Shown here piece after piece: positions 28,704-44,213 of a stretch of DNA of 64,000 bases; position 1 is the first letter of the stretch; every line of letters begins with the position of its first letter. Origin of the DNA: Allobogoriella deserti. Its GTDB lineage: Bacteria > Actinomycetota > Actinomycetes > Actinomycetales > Actinomycetaceae. Made by a program: the position numbers and the translations under genes. The stretch spans positions 124,001 to 188,000 of the forward strand of contig NZ_JBHUEE010000004.1 in NCBI RefSeq assembly GCF_042680605.1, written 5' to 3'. The notes beneath the pieces were generated by a model. It made no database searches, was not told the DNA's origin, and worked only from the letters and a program-made list of their open reading frames with translations.

Positions 28704-28976
28704 CTCACTGCTCCTCCGTTGTCGATCGGTCACGAGCCTGTCGGCGACGCCGCTCCAGCAGCGCGGCCACGCCATCAAGTATCCGCTCGAGCCCTCCCGC
28801 ACGACTCCGAGGGGCGCAACTTCGTCTATGGAGAGACTTTCGATTTAGTCGACGACCATCGCCGGAGCGCACTCGGACGCGTACGTTCGCAGCGCAGCTG
28901 ACCCACCGGCGGAAACGGAGGCCCCGGGCTTAAGCATTACCCAACCGATGGTGACGCCACGAGGTGACGCATGAGG
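28704..28976. other. Intergenic stretch of lower GC between the VOC gene and tRNA-Leu
   Basis: These 273 bases hold no gene I can support. The part from about 28815 to 28860 (CTATGGAGAGACTTTCGATT) is clearly poorer in GC than its surroundings. It lies on the 3' side of the tRNA, where integrating elements usually insert, but no integrase, attachment-site duplicate or terminal repeat is visible. Confidence 0.4.
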
Positions 28977-29058
28977 TGCTCCCGGCGGGACTCGAACCCG
29001 CACGCCTCTCGGCACCGCATTTTGAGTGCGGCGTGTCTACCAGTTCCACCACAGGAGC
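28977..29058 (-). tRNA. tRNA-Leu (anticodon CAA)
   Basis: The minus strand folds as a class II tRNA: acceptor GCTCCTG pairing with CGGGAGC, a D-loop with TGGTAGACAC, an anticodon stem-loop GCACTCAAAATGC with anticodon CAA, a variable arm TGCCGAGAGGCGT and a T-loop GGTTCGAGTCC. The long variable arm and discriminator A fit leucine. CC but not the final A of the CCA end is encoded. It lies just downstream of pyk. Confidence 0.93.
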
Positions 29059-29139
29059 GTTGCGCGCCGACCAGGGTACCCGTGGTCGGCCGTCGCGGAG
29101 TGCGCCGGCCGGCGAGGCCGGCCCGGCGGGCGGCTTGGC

Positions 29140-30570
29140 TCAGCCGGTGACGCGGCTGAACGTCTCGCCGATCTTGTGCACGCGGATCGAGTTCGTCGTG
29201 CCGGCGCGCCCTGGCGGCATACCGGCGACGATGACGACCTTGTCGCCCTCCGCGGCGAGGCCGGTGGTCTGCAGCACCTGGTCGACCTGGTTGACCATGT
29301 CGTCGGTGTGGCTGACCTCCGGCACGGTGTAGGTCTGGATGCCCCACGTCACGGCCAGCCGGTTCCGGGTGACCGGGTCCGGCGTGAACGCGAGCAGCGG
29401 GATCGAGGACCGCAGCCGCGACATCCTCCGGGCGGAGTCGCCCGACTGGCTGAACGTCACGAGGTACTTCACGTCCAGCATCTCGCCGATCTCGGTCGCG
29501 GCACGGGTGATGACACCGCCGCGCGTGTGCGGGCTGGAGCCGAGCGGAGCGATGCGCTCGCCGCCCTTCTCCTCGGTGTTCTCCACGATCCGCGCCATCG
29601 TCCGCACGGTCTCGATCGGGTAGTCACCGACCGACGTCTCGCCGGAGAGCATCACTGCGTCCGAGCCGTCGAGGATCGCGTTCGCGACGTCGGAGGCCTC
29701 GGCGCGCGTCGGGCGCGGGCTGGAGACCATGGACTCCAGCATCTGCGTGGCCACGATCACCGGCTTGGCGTTGCGACGGGCGAGTTCGATCGCCCGCTTC
29801 TGCACCAGCGGAACCTGCTCCAGCGGGAGCTCGACGCCGAGGTCACCGCGGGCGACCATGAGCGCATCGAAGGCGTCGACGATCTCGACGAGGTTGTCCA
29901 CCGCCTGCGGCTTCTCGATCTTCGCGACCACCGGGACGCGGCGCCCGACCTCGTCCATGATCGCGTGGACGTCGTCGATGTCAGCGGCGTGCCGGACGAA
30001 GGACAGCGCGATGAAGTCCGCGCCGAGCTCGAGCCCCCACCGCAGATCTTCCTTGTCTTTCTCCGACAGCGCCGGGACGGAGACCGCAACGCCGGGAAGG
30101 TTCAGACCCTTGTGGTTCGAGACCGGTCCGGGCACCTCCACGCGGGTGACGACCCGGGGGCCGTCGACCTCGAGGACACGCACGGCGACCTTGCCGTCGT
30201 CGATGAGGATCCGGTCGCCCGGCTTGCAGTCTCCGGGAAGCCCCTCATAGCTGGTGGAGACCAGCTCCTTGGTGCCGGGCACGTCCTCAGTGGTGATGGT
30301 GAAGGTGTCCCCTTCGGCGAGCTCCTCGGAGCCGCCCGCGAAGTCGCCGAGACGGATCTTCGGGCCCTGGAGGTCCACCAGCACCGCGACGGCACGGCCG
30401 GACGCCTGGGCGGCGTCGCGCACGTGGCGGTAGACCACCTCGTGCTCCTCGGCGGTGCCGTGCGAGCGGTTGATCCGAGCGACGTCCATACCGGCGTCGA
30501 CGAGTTCCTGGATCTTCTCGGCCGACGCCGTGGCCGGGCCGATCGTGCAGACGATCTTCGCTCTACGCAT
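29140..30570 (-). CDS. pyk: Pyruvate kinase
   Basis: Converts phosphoenolpyruvate and ADP to pyruvate and ATP. The 476-aa protein shows MRRAKIVCTIGPATAS at the N-terminus, the catalytic lysine segment VVAKIEKPQAVDNL, the metal-binding ARGDLGVELP and the TRAEASDVANAILDGSD signature, then the regulatory C domain. The ADP-site motif reads ARINRSHG where many enzymes have ARLNFSHG; Arg and Ser-His-Gly are kept. The ATG at 30570 has TAGGGT seven bases upstream and no ribosome site, so it is probably leaderless with its own promoter rather than reading from gltD. Confidence 0.96.
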   Translation of the reverse strand: MRRAKIVCTIGPATASAEKIQELVDAGMDVARINRSHGTAEEHEVVYRHVRDAAQASGRAVAVLVDLQGPKIRLGDFAGGSEELAEGDTFTITTEDVPGTKELVSTSYEGLPGDCKPGDRILIDDGKVAVRVLEVDGPRVVTRVEVPGPVSNHKGLNLPGVAVSVPALSEKDKEDLRWGLELGADFIALSFVRHAADIDDVHAIMDEVGRRVPVVAKIEKPQAVDNLVEIVDAFDALMVARGDLGVELPLEQVPLVQKRAIELARRNAKPVIVATQMLESMVSSPRPTRAEASDVANAILDGSDAVMLSGETSVGDYPIETVRTMARIVENTEEKGGERIAPLGSSPHTRGGVITRAATEIGEMLDVKYLVTFSQSGDSARRMSRLRSSIPLLAFTPDPVTRNRLAVTWGIQTYTVPEVSHTDDMVNQVDQVLQTTGLAAEGDKVVIVAGMPPGRAGTTNSIRVHKIGETFSRVTG

Positions 30571-30577
30571 GGCACCA

Positions 30578-30583
30578 ACCCTA
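30578..30583 (-). promoter_or_regulatory. pyk -10 hexamer (leaderless)
   Basis: TAGGGT on the minus strand ends seven bases before the pyk ATG, the same arrangement as at polA. Confidence 0.5.
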
Positions 30584-30656
30584 TGGGGTCCAGGCCTGCT
30601 CGCCCGACCGCTCTCCGACCTTCGGACACCTCCGCACCGCCGGCTCGCAGCGGCGT

Positions 30657-36696
<6,040 letters not shown>

Positions 36697-36823
36697 CACG
36701 GATGCCTCCTGCGTCTGCTGCGCCTGCTCCATCAGCGTTCTCCCTCACTGCGGAGCGGTCCTTGCGGGACGACTCCGCATCGTCGTGCGTGCTGGTGGGT
36801 CCTCGTCGTCCCGTGGTGGGGCG

Positions 36824-36851
36824 ATGTTACTCGCCGATGACGACGACGTAA
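36824..36851 (-). promoter_or_regulatory. Candidate gltB promoter
   Basis: On the minus strand TTACGT (36851-36846) and TAACAT (36829-36824) are 16 bases apart, giving a leader of roughly 90-120 bases before gltB. The 223-base gap between lgt and gltB also holds a TTGACA without a matching -10, and an A-rich run. I see no riboswitch in it. Confidence 0.4.
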
Positions 36852-36955
36852 CAAAAAGCGTCCACATTCTTGACACACGGCTGGTGAAACCGTGGTGCGT
36901 AGGACAAGCGAACGGGCGACGGGCCGCGCATGTCAAGCACGAGCACTGTACGTCG

Positions 36956-38077
36956 TCACGGGTGAGTCGTGGTGCCGCGAGACTCCGGTCGGTCATCGCC
37001 CGCGTCGGAGTCCACGGCCGTCCCGGCAGGTCCCGCCGGTTCACCCGTGCGCACCTCCTCGGGCCGGCCTGGCGTGTCGCCCCGGTCCTCGGCGTCGTCT
37101 GTGGTGCCCGCGGTGCCCTCGGCGGCGACGGTGCCCTCGGTGACAGGCTCCCGGCCGGGGAGCCACACCGACTCGACGGCGGCCGCGCGCGGGGTCTGCA
37201 CCATCGGGTCCAGGCGGTCGTCGACCACCCGGTCGACGAGGCGGTCACCGGTTCCGGTCCCGTTCTCCCGGGCACGCGCCTGCCGTCGGCCGAGGACGAC
37301 GAAGATCACAAGGGCCACGACGAACAGCGCGATCGAGGTCCACACGTTCAACCGCAGACCGAGCACCATCTCCGCCTCGTCGATGCGCAGCATCTCGATC
37401 CACACCCGACCCAGCGTGTAGAGCATGACGTAGAGCCAGAAGACGCGGCCGCCGCCGAGACGGAAGCGTTTCTCGAGGCGGATGAGGACGAACGCAGCGA
37501 GGAGGTTCCACACGAGCTCGTAGAGGAACGTCGGGTGGAAGAGCGTGCCGGGCGGGTACCCGCCGACGAGGTGAGCCGGATCGATCTCGAGACCCCACGG
37601 CAAGGTGGTGGGACCGCCATAGAGTTCCTGGTTGAACCAGTTGCCGAGTCGGCCGATCGCCTGGGCCACGAGGAGCGCGGGAGCGAGGGCGTCAGCGAAC
37701 GGCCCGAGCCGCAGGCCCTTCCGCCGCAGGGCGAGCCACGCCGCCACGGCCCCGGCCGCGACGGCACCCCAGATCCCGAGTCCGCCCTGCCAGATGAACA
37801 GGGCCCGGACGAGGTTGCCGTCGGGCCCGAAGTAGGCGTCCGGCGAGGACAGCACATGGTAGATCCGTGCCCCGACGATGCCGGCCGGCACCATCCAGAA
37901 GGCGACGTCGAGTGCGGTGTCCCGCGGGCCGCCGCGGGCGGTGTAGCGCCGTTCCAGCATCCACAGCGCGACGACGATGCCCAGCAGGATGCAGATCGCG
38001 TACGCGCGGATCGGGACAGGCCCGAGCTGCCACTCACCGACGGGAGGGCTGGGGAGGGAGGCGAGCGGCGTCAACAC
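36956..38077 (-). CDS. lgt: Prolipoprotein diacylglyceryl transferase
   Basis: Lgt attaches diacylglycerol to the lipobox cysteine of prelipoproteins in the cytoplasmic membrane. The 373-aa protein has about seven membrane segments and the Lgt signature GRLGNWFNQELYGGPT. A hydrophilic, Thr/Gly/Asp-rich tail of about 100 residues follows the last membrane segment; such tails are common in actinobacterial Lgt and not needed for catalysis. The GTG at 38077 lies ten bases after the trpA stop, as in M. tuberculosis. Lipoproteins in this window that would be substrates are the osmoprotectant-binding protein and the FKBP protein. Confidence 0.94.
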   Translation of the reverse strand: MLTPLASLPSPPVGEWQLGPVPIRAYAICILLGIVVALWMLERRYTARGGPRDTALDVAFWMVPAGIVGARIYHVLSSPDAYFGPDGNLVRALFIWQGGLGIWGAVAAGAVAAWLALRRKGLRLGPFADALAPALLVAQAIGRLGNWFNQELYGGPTTLPWGLEIDPAHLVGGYPPGTLFHPTFLYELVWNLLAAFVLIRLEKRFRLGGGRVFWLYVMLYTLGRVWIEMLRIDEAEMVLGLRLNVWTSIALFVVALVIFVVLGRRQARARENGTGTGDRLVDRVVDDRLDPMVQTPRAAAVESVWLPGREPVTEGTVAAEGTAGTTDDAEDRGDTPGRPEEVRTGEPAGPAGTAVDSDAGDDRPESRGTTTHP

Positions 38078-38084
38078 CGGACGA

Positions 38085-38090
38085 AGCCTA
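38085..38090 (-). promoter_or_regulatory. Candidate internal -10 of lgt, overlapping the trpA stop
   Basis: TAGGCT ends seven bases before the lgt GTG and its TAG is the trpA stop codon. The spacing matches the leaderless genes nearby, so lgt may be transcribed on its own as well as from the trp operon. Confidence 0.4.
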
Positions 38091-38924
38091 CTTCCCGCGG
38101 TGCGCGCCGGTGGCGAGCTCCGCGGCGAGCGTTTCGAGATCGGTCAGCGCGGTCTCGAGGTCTCCGCTGCCGTCGAGCAGTGTGCGCACGAAAGCCGACC
38201 CGACGATCACGCCGTCGGCGTACTCGGCGATCTCGGCGGCCTGCGTGCCGGTGGAGACCCCGAGTCCGACGCACACGCGTTCACCGCCGGCCCGGCGGGT
38301 ACGTTCGACGAGGGTGCGGGCGGCAGAATCGACGTTGGCCCGGGTCCCGGTCACGCCCATGGTCGAGGCCGCGTAGACGAACCCGCGGCACGCCTGCGCC
38401 GTCATCGCCAGCCGTTCGTCGGTGGAGCTGGGCGCCACGAGGAAGACACGATCCAGGCCGTGGGCGTCGGAGGCGGCGATCCACTCGCCGGCCTCGTCCG
38501 GAATGAGGTCCGGGGTGATCAGGCCGGCGCCGCCGGCGGCGGCCAGGTCCCGTGCGAAGGCGTCGACGCCGTAGCGGTGCACCGGGTTCCAGTACGTCAT
38601 GACCAGGACCGCGGCGCCGGTCTGAGCGACCTGGTCGACGGCGCGCAGCACGTCGGCGGTGCGCACGCCGCCGTCGAGTGCGGCCTGGGCTGCCTGCTGG
38701 ATCACGACACCGTCCATGCCGGGGTCGGAGTACGGCAGCCCGAGCTCGATCACCTCGGCGCCGGCGGCGACCAGCGTGCGGGCGGCCCGCACGGACGTCT
38801 CGACGTCGGGGAACCCGACCGGGAGGTAGCCGACCAGGGCGGCTCCGCCGTCCTGGCGGGCGCGGTCCAGCGCCGCCGCGGTGTGCGAGCCAGCCGAGGT
38901 CTCCGAGGCGAGCGCCTCACTCAT
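38088..38924 (-). CDS. trpA: Tryptophan synthase alpha subunit
   Basis: TrpA cleaves indole-3-glycerol phosphate and channels indole to TrpB. The 278-aa TIM barrel carries the catalytic glutamate (AEVIELG) and aspartate ([10 protein letters not shown]) and the phosphate-binding GVTGTRAN and [10 protein letters not shown] loops. The usual DGPxIQ segment reads DGVVIQ. The ATG at 38924 overlaps the trpB stop by eight bases, giving tight coupling. lgt follows. Confidence 0.95.
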   Translation of the reverse strand: MSEALASETSAGSHTAAALDRARQDGGAALVGYLPVGFPDVETSVRAARTLVAAGAEVIELGLPYSDPGMDGVVIQQAAQAALDGGVRTADVLRAVDQVAQTGAAVLVMTYWNPVHRYGVDAFARDLAAAGGAGLITPDLIPDEAGEWIAASDAHGLDRVFLVAPSSTDERLAMTAQACRGFVYAASTMGVTGTRANVDSAARTLVERTRRAGGERVCVGLGVSTGTQAAEIAEYADGVIVGSAFVRTLLDGSGDLETALTDLETLAAELATGAHRGK

Positions 38925-40182
38925 GCGGGGTCTCCTCCTCGAGCAGCGAGAACCAGTGCGCCGCGGTCTCGACGTCCTTGTCGCCGCGTCCCGAGAGGTT
39001 GACCAGGATGGTCGGCGGCGCCTGGCCGGCGGCTTTCGCCTCGGTGCCGAGGCGGATCGCCCCGGCGAGAGCGTGGGCGGACTCGATGGCCGGGATGATG
39101 CCCTCGGTCCGGCACAGCAGCTGGAAGGCGTCCATGGCCTCGGCGTCAGTGACCGGCTGGTACTCGGCGCGGTGGATCTCGGAGAGCCAGGAGTGCTCGG
39201 GCCCCACGCCGGGATAGTCCAGCCCGGCGGAGATGGAGTGCGACTCCTTGGTCTGGCCATCCTCGTCCTGCAGGACGAACGTGCGGGCGCCGTGCAGCAC
39301 GCCGGGATCGCCACCGGTGATCGAGGAGGCGTGCCGGCCCGTCTCCACACCGTCGCCGGCTGCTTCCAGACCGACGAGGCGGACGCCGTCGTCGTCGAGG
39401 AAGGCGTTGAAGATGCCGATGGCGTTCGAGCCGCCGCCGACGCAGGCGCAGACGATGTCCGGCAACGCGCCGGTGAGGTCGAGGACCTGCGCGCGAGCCT
39501 CCTCGCCGATGATCTTCTGCAGGTCCCGGACCATGGCGGGGAACGGATGCGGCCCGGCCGCGGTGCCGAAGACGTAGTTCGTGGTCTGCACGTTGGTGAC
39601 CCAGTCGCGGAAGGCCTCGTTGATGGCGTCCTTGAGCGTGCGCGAGCCGGTGGAGACTGGGACCACCTCGGTGCCGAGCAGCCGCATGCGGGCGACGTTG
39701 AGCGCCTGGCGCCTCACGTCCTCCTCCCCCATGTACACGGTGCACTCGAGGCCGAGCAGGGCGGCGGCGGTCGCGGTGGCGACGCCGTGCTGACCGGCGC
39801 CGGTCTCGGCGATGACGCGCTTCTTGCCGATCTTGCGGGTGAGCAGCGCCTGGCCGAGGACGTTGTTGATCTTGTGCGAGCCGGTGTGGTTGAGGTCCTC
39901 GCGCTTGAGGATGATCCGGGCGCCGCCCGCGTGCTCAGCGAAGCGGGGCACCTCGGTGATGATGCTCGGCCGGCCGGTGTACGTGCGGTTCAGGCGATCC
40001 ATCTCCTCGAGGAAGGAGGGGTCCACCTTGAGCTTCTCCCACGCGTCCGTGAGGTCGTCGAGCGCGGCGACGAGGGCCTCGGGGACGTAGCGTCCGCCGA
40101 ACTCGCCGAAGTACGGACCGTCGACGTGGCCGAGGTGACGTGGCAGCGCGACCTCCCCGGTCCCGGGCCGTGCGCCGCTCAT
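38917..40182 (-). CDS. trpB: Tryptophan synthase beta subunit
   Basis: A PLP enzyme joining indole and serine to tryptophan. The 421-aa protein has the PLP lysine in [11 protein letters not shown], the phosphate-binding [10 protein letters not shown] and the [11 protein letters not shown]-terminus. It overlaps trpC by four bases (ATGA) and trpA by eight bases, so trpCBA are translated as one unit. Confidence 0.97.
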   Translation of the reverse strand: MSGARPGTGEVALPRHLGHVDGPYFGEFGGRYVPEALVAALDDLTDAWEKLKVDPSFLEEMDRLNRTYTGRPSIITEVPRFAEHAGGARIILKREDLNHTGSHKINNVLGQALLTRKIGKKRVIAETGAGQHGVATATAAALLGLECTVYMGEEDVRRQALNVARMRLLGTEVVPVSTGSRTLKDAINEAFRDWVTNVQTTNYVFGTAAGPHPFPAMVRDLQKIIGEEARAQVLDLTGALPDIVCACVGGGSNAIGIFNAFLDDDGVRLVGLEAAGDGVETGRHASSITGGDPGVLHGARTFVLQDEDGQTKESHSISAGLDYPGVGPEHSWLSEIHRAEYQPVTDAEAMDAFQLLCRTEGIIPAIESAHALAGAIRLGTEAKAAGQAPPTILVNLSGRGDKDVETAAHWFSLLEEETPHE

Positions 40183-40994
40183 CGCCGCACCGTCCGCAGG
40201 GAGGGATGAGAGCCGGCAGCGACCATGTCGGCGACCGCGGCACGGGGGTTGCCACCCGTGACGAGCGCCTCCCCGACCAGGACGGCGTGGGCGCCGGCGC
40301 GCGCATAGTCCAGGACGTCGTGCGGGCCGCGGACTCCCGACTCGGCGACGCGGACGACGTCGTCCGGGACCACGTCGGCGACGTCCGGGAACACCGACCG
40401 GTCAACCTCGAGGGTGTGCAGGTCGCGGGCGTTGATGCCGATGACCCGCGCACCGGCGTCGAGGGCCCGCCGAGCCTCGTCGCGGTCGTGCGCCTCGACG
40501 ACGGCGGTCATGCCGAGCGAGTGGACCCGCTCGACGAGCCCGGTCAGCACCGGCTGCTCGAGGGCGGCGACGATCAGCAGGACGAGGTCGGCTCCGTGCG
40601 CCCGGGCCTCCCACACCTGGTACGGGCTGACGACGAAGTCCTTCCGGAGCACGGGGATCTCGACGGTCTCCCGCACGGACTCGAGGTCCTCGAGCGATCC
40701 GCCGAAACGCCGGCGTTCGGTGAGCACGGAGACGGCGGCGGCACCGCCGGCCTCGTACTCGGTGGCCAGTCCGGCCGGGTCGGCGATGTCCGCGAGCGCC
40801 CCCTTGGACGGGCTGGACCGCTTGACCTCCGCGATGATCGTCAGCGCTCCGCTGCCGCCACGCAGGGCGCTCACCCCGTCGCGGGCGCTCGGGCGCGCCG
40901 CCACGGCCTCCTTGAGGCTCTCGAGCGGGCGGCGTGCCTGCCGGTCCGCGAGATCCTCGCGGACCCCGGCGACGATGTCTTCGAGCACGGTCAC
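40179..40994 (-). CDS. trpC: Indole-3-glycerol phosphate synthase
   Basis: Closes the indole ring from CdRP. The 271-aa single-domain TIM barrel has VKRSSPSKG near residues 56-64, [11 protein letters not shown], and the [26 protein letters not shown] segment containing catalytic and phosphate-binding residues. There is no fused TrpF. The GTG start at 40994 has a GGAAGGGAG ribosome site. A 154-base gap separates it from the upstream small membrane protein gene; trpD, trpF and trpG are absent from the window. Confidence 0.96.
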   Translation of the reverse strand: MTVLEDIVAGVREDLADRQARRPLESLKEAVAARPSARDGVSALRGGSGALTIIAEVKRSSPSKGALADIADPAGLATEYEAGGAAAVSVLTERRRFGGSLEDLESVRETVEIPVLRKDFVVSPYQVWEARAHGADLVLLIVAALEQPVLTGLVERVHSLGMTAVVEAHDRDEARRALDAGARVIGINARDLHTLEVDRSVFPDVADVVPDDVVRVAESGVRGPHDVLDYARAGAHAVLVGEALVTGGNPRAAVADMVAAGSHPSLRTVRR

Positions 40995-41030
40995 GAGGCG
41001 CGCTCCCTTCCTTCGACCGTCCGAGATCTC

Positions 41031-41036
41031 ATCGTA
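41031..41036 (-). promoter_or_regulatory. Candidate internal promoter of trpCBA-lgt
   Basis: TACGAT on the minus strand lies in the 154-base gap ahead of trpC, 36 bases before the GTG; a weak CTGAGC stands 16 bases upstream. No leader peptide or attenuator hairpin series is visible. Confidence 0.3.
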
Positions 41037-41148
41037 GGCCGCGCGGGAGCGTGCTCAGTACGCCGTGGCGTCTATCCGGACGGGAGACGGACGGCCACGT
41101 GACGAGGCTCGCCGTGGTCGAGGGCTCCGGCAGCGGGTCGGCCGGCGG

Positions 41149-41454
41149 TCAGTTGCCGTACCAGTCCGCGGATCGCTTCGCGTCCTCGCCGTCGGACCGG
41201 CCGGGACGCGCCGCCCGAGCGATGATGCTCACGATGATCGCGGCGGCGCCGATGCCGGCGCCGACGTAGATCACGGTCATCTCGGAGAAGATCATGCCGA
41301 TGCCCGCCACCAGCGTGGCGATCGTGACGCCCACCGCCAGGATCCACGCAGCGACGGTCCGGCCGTGATGGTGCGACGGCGAGGCGGGCGGCAGCGTGTA
41401 GGTCTGCGGCTGCGGGATCTGCGGCACGGGTCTCTCCTGGGTCGTTCCGGGCAC
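41149..41454 (-). CDS. Small HGxxPAAW-type membrane protein of the trp region
   Basis: A 101-aa protein with a Pro/Gln-rich N-terminus, the sequence HHHGRTVAAW and two membrane segments near residues 33-55 and 60-82. It matches the short actinobacterial family (HGxxPAAW) found between trpE and trpC; its role is unknown. The GTG at 41454 has TAGGCT five bases upstream and no ribosome site, suggesting a leaderless transcript start here even though the gene follows the trpE operon. Confidence 0.75.
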   Translation of the reverse strand: MPGTTQERPVPQIPQPQTYTLPPASPSHHHGRTVAAWILAVGVTIATLVAGIGMIFSEMTVIYVGAGIGAAAIIVSIIARAARPGRSDGEDAKRSADWYGN

Positions 41455-41459
41455 CGCCC

Positions 41460-41465
41460 AGCCTA
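41460..41465 (-). promoter_or_regulatory. -10 hexamer of the HGxxPAAW-type gene
   Basis: TAGGCT ends five bases before the GTG at 41454. The spacing is one base shorter than at the other leaderless genes. Confidence 0.35.
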
Positions 41466-41504
41466 TCGGACCAGGCCGCCCGCGCTGTGCATGCGACGGC
41501 GGGC

Positions 41505-42161
41505 TCAGCGTGCGCGGCCGCCGTCACCGTCCCCCTCGGCGGTGGGGTCCTCTCCCCGACCCAGAGCGTCCCAGTCGTCCATCGACCGGTGGCGCTCGTC
41601 GGTCTCCCGAGCGAGCGACGACGGCTGCTCGGCGCCACCGCGCGCCAGCTCCTCCGGCACGGGCCGGGCGCGTTCGAACCGACGCCCGGTGGCGCTCCAC
41701 CGGCCGGAGAACGCGATGATGCCGACGCCCGCCAAGGCGAGCGCGGCCGCGAGAACGAACGTCAGATAGGGCCAGGGCGTGACGTCGACGGCGCCGGTGA
41801 GTTCCGGGACACCGCTGATCTCGCCGGCGGCGCGGCGCACCGGGGTCGCGGGATCGCTGAGGAACCCGCTCACCACGGCGACGACGGCCACGGCCGAACC
41901 GAGCAGGGCGAGACCGCCGAGGAGTGCGCCGACCCGGCGTCCGAGGGCGACCGCCAGTCCCGCCGCACCGGCGACCAACGCTGTGGCCGCCAGCGCGGGT
42001 GCCGCCGTCGTCCCGGAGACGGAGACCGGCTCGGGGCCGAGCACGGTCGTCACGTGTGCGCGGGCCCACGCCGGTGAGCCCGACCCGGCGAGGAGCGCCG
42101 CGAGCGCGAGCACCGACAGCACGAGCCGGCTGCGGGTGAGTCGGTCGGCGAGCCGGCTCAC
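41505..42161 (-). CDS. Trp biosynthesis-associated membrane protein
   Basis: A 218-aa protein with four hydrophobic segments (about residues 10-30, 52-74, 78-100 and 128-150), of the TIGR02234 type found only in actinobacterial trp operons. The hydrophilic C-terminus is Glu/Arg-rich. Its role is unknown; the strict association with trpE suggests a part in aromatic amino-acid transport or membrane localisation, which is inference. The GTG at 42161 overlaps the trpE stop by four bases (GTGA). Confidence 0.82.
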   Translation of the reverse strand: MSRLADRLTRSRLVLSVLALAALLAGSGSPAWARAHVTTVLGPEPVSVSGTTAAPALAATALVAGAAGLAVALGRRVGALLGGLALLGSAVAVVAVVSGFLSDPATPVRRAAGEISGVPELTGAVDVTPWPYLTFVLAAALALAGVGIIAFSGRWSATGRRFERARPVPEELARGGAEQPSSLARETDERHRSMDDWDALGRGEDPTAEGDGDGGRAR

Positions 42162-43768
42162 CTGGACGCGACCTCGCGGAGGCCGGCGGCGATCTGGACG
42201 GCCCGCACGGCCGCGGCCGCCTTGTTGCGGCTCTCCTGATACTCGGTGGCCGGGTCGGAGTCCGCCACGATCCCGGCGCCGGCCTGGACCGTGGCCCGGC
42301 CACCGGAGATGACCGCGGTGCGGATCGCGATGGCGAGATCGGCGTTGCCGTCGAGGTCGAAGTACCCGACGACGCCGCCGTAGATGCCGCGGCGGACCGG
42401 TTCGAGGTCGTCGATGAGTTCGATCGCTCGCGGTTTCGGGGCGCCGGAGAGAGTGCCGGCAGGGAAGGTCGCGGTGAGACAGTCCAGTGCGGTGGTCCCC
42501 GCGCGCTGCCGGCCGACGACGGTGGAGACCAGGTGCATGATGTGGCTGTAGCGGTGGATCGCCATGAAGTCGACGACGTCGACGGTCTCCGGGTCGCAGA
42601 CCTTCGTCAGGTCGTTGCGGACCAGGTCGACGAGCATGACGTGCTCGGAGCGTTCCTTGGGGTCGGCGAGCAGGTCCTCGCCCAGGTCCTTGTCCTCGGT
42701 CGGACTCCCGCCCCGGGGTCGGGACCCCGCGGCCGGGAACATGGTCACCTCACCGTCCTGGACGCGCACGTGCGTCTCGGGACTGGAGCCGACCACGGAG
42801 AAGTCGCCGGGACCGCCGGGTTCGTCCTCGCCGGCACCGCCGTGCAGCCGCAGGTAGTACATGTACGGGCTCGGGTTGATGGTGCGCAGCACCCGGTAGA
42901 CGTCGAGCGGGTCCGCCGGGCAGTCGATGTCGAGCCGTTGGGACAGGACCACCTGGAAGACCTCGCCGTCCCGGACGGCCTGTTTGGCGGCTCGCACGGC
43001 GTCCTCGAAGTCCTCGCGGCGGGTGCGGAAGCGCAGCTCGGGCTCGGTGACGTCGCTGCGCGCGGCGGCCGCGCTCACGCTCGGGCGGGTCAGTCCCGCA
43101 GCCATGGCGTCGAGACGCGCGAGCGCGTCGGTGTACGCCTCGTCCACACGGTCGTCCGTGTCGTCCGCGTTGACGGCGTTGGCGATGAGCCACACGGAGC
43201 CGTCGTGATGATCGAGGGCGACCATGTCCGTGGCCAGGCAGAGGGCGACGTCGGGCGTGTCGTGCTCGGCCGGGGCGAGCGCCCGCAGAGTCGGCTCCCA
43301 CTGGCGCAGCACGTCCCAGCCGAGCGCGCCGACCAGGCCGCCCGTGAGCGGCGGCAGCCCTGGCAGGGCCGGTGTGCGCAGCGCCTCCAAGGCCGCGGCG
43401 AGGACGTCGAGCACCGGTCCGGATGTCGGGATGCCGACGGGCACGTCGCCCGTCCAGGCCGCCTGGCCCTCGCGCGAGGTCAGCGTCGCGCGCGAGGAGA
43501 CGCCCACGAACGACCACCGGGACCAGACGCCGTCGTGCTCGGCCGACTCCAGGATGAACGTACCCGGGCGGCCGCCGGCGAGCTGCCGGTAGACGCCGGT
43601 GGGAGTGAGGTCGTCGGCCAGCAACCGACGGACCACCGGGATGACACGGCGGTCCGCGGCCATCGCACGGAACTCGGGAAGGCTCGGCCAGGTCCGGCCC
43701 CAGGCGAGGTCGGGGACCTGCGCGGGCGGGCGCGTCGTCGACTCGTGCGTGGACGCCGAAGCGGTCAT
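42158..43768 (-). CDS. trpE: Anthranilate synthase component I
   Basis: Converts chorismate to anthranilate with ammonia from the TrpG glutaminase, which is not encoded here. The 536-aa protein has the regulatory LESAE tryptophan-binding segment ([10 protein letters not shown]), [12 protein letters not shown], the SPETHVRV block, [11 protein letters not shown] and [13 protein letters not shown] of the chorismate-binding domain. I start it at the ATG at 43768, which overlaps the hisI stop by four bases. hisI and trpE are therefore coupled, the common actinobacterial arrangement. Confidence 0.96.
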   Translation of the reverse strand: MTASASTHESTTRPPAQVPDLAWGRTWPSLPEFRAMAADRRVIPVVRRLLADDLTPTGVYRQLAGGRPGTFILESAEHDGVWSRWSFVGVSSRATLTSREGQAAWTGDVPVGIPTSGPVLDVLAAALEALRTPALPGLPPLTGGLVGALGWDVLRQWEPTLRALAPAEHDTPDVALCLATDMVALDHHDGSVWLIANAVNADDTDDRVDEAYTDALARLDAMAAGLTRPSVSAAAARSDVTEPELRFRTRREDFEDAVRAAKQAVRDGEVFQVVLSQRLDIDCPADPLDVYRVLRTINPSPYMYYLRLHGGAGEDEPGGPGDFSVVGSSPETHVRVQDGEVTMFPAAGSRPRGGSPTEDKDLGEDLLADPKERSEHVMLVDLVRNDLTKVCDPETVDVVDFMAIHRYSHIMHLVSTVVGRQRAGTTALDCLTATFPAGTLSGAPKPRAIELIDDLEPVRRGIYGGVVGYFDLDGNADLAIAIRTAVISGGRATVQAGAGIVADSDPATEYQESRNKAAAAVRAVQIAAGLREVASR

Positions 43769-44166
43769 GCTCGCTCTCCCTTCTGCCCTCGGGCGTCGTC
43801 CCGGTCGCCCACCACGGCGCCCAGGTCGCCGCCCGCCTCGAAGCACGTCCGTGTGCCGGTGTGGCAGGCGGGCCCCACCTGGTCGACCCGGACGAGCAGG
43901 GCGTCGCCGTCACAGTCGAGCGCCACGGACTTCACGTGCTGGGTGTGGCCGGAGGTGTCGCCCTTGCGCCAGAGCTCGCTGCGCGAACGTGACCAGAACG
44001 TCGCACGGCCGGTGGTGAGGGTCCGGTGGAGGGCCTCGTCGTCCATCCACCCGACCATGAGCACCTCGCCGGTGTCGTGCTGCTGGACGACGGCGGCGAC
44101 GAGGCCATGCTCGTCCCGCTTGAGGCGCTCGGCGATCTCGGGGGCTAGTGCGGATGTCGGTGGCAC
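43765..44166 (-). CDS. hisI: Phosphoribosyl-AMP cyclohydrolase
   Basis: HisI opens the purine ring of phosphoribosyl-AMP in histidine synthesis. The 133-aa, zinc-dependent monofunctional enzyme carries the cysteines in [26 protein letters not shown] and the [16 protein letters not shown] segment. It starts at a GTG at 44166, 47 bases from the divergent DinB-fold gene. In many actinobacteria hisF precedes hisI directly; here hisF lies 8.9 kb away beyond a plus-strand block. Confidence 0.95.
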   Translation of the reverse strand: MPPTSALAPEIAERLKRDEHGLVAAVVQQHDTGEVLMVGWMDDEALHRTLTTGRATFWSRSRSELWRKGDTSGHTQHVKSVALDCDGDALLVRVDQVGPACHTGTRTCFEAGGDLGAVVGDRDDARGQKGERA

Positions 44167-44213
44167 CAGAGAATCTTGTCACGCACGTGTCGTCGTCGAC
44201 GTCGGGAGGACGC

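Noticed and set aside
28665..28901. A 78-codon plus-strand frame next to tRNA-Leu
   Set aside because: It overlaps the VOC gene start, has no ribosome site and no recognisable domain; its low-GC part is listed as an intergenic observation only.
28977..29058. Attachment site of an integrated element at tRNA-Leu
   Set aside because: No duplicate of the tRNA 3' end, integrase or phage gene is visible within the window.
40995..41148. Tryptophan attenuator before trpC
   Set aside because: No leader peptide with Trp codons and no competing hairpins; only a weak -10 candidate is seen.
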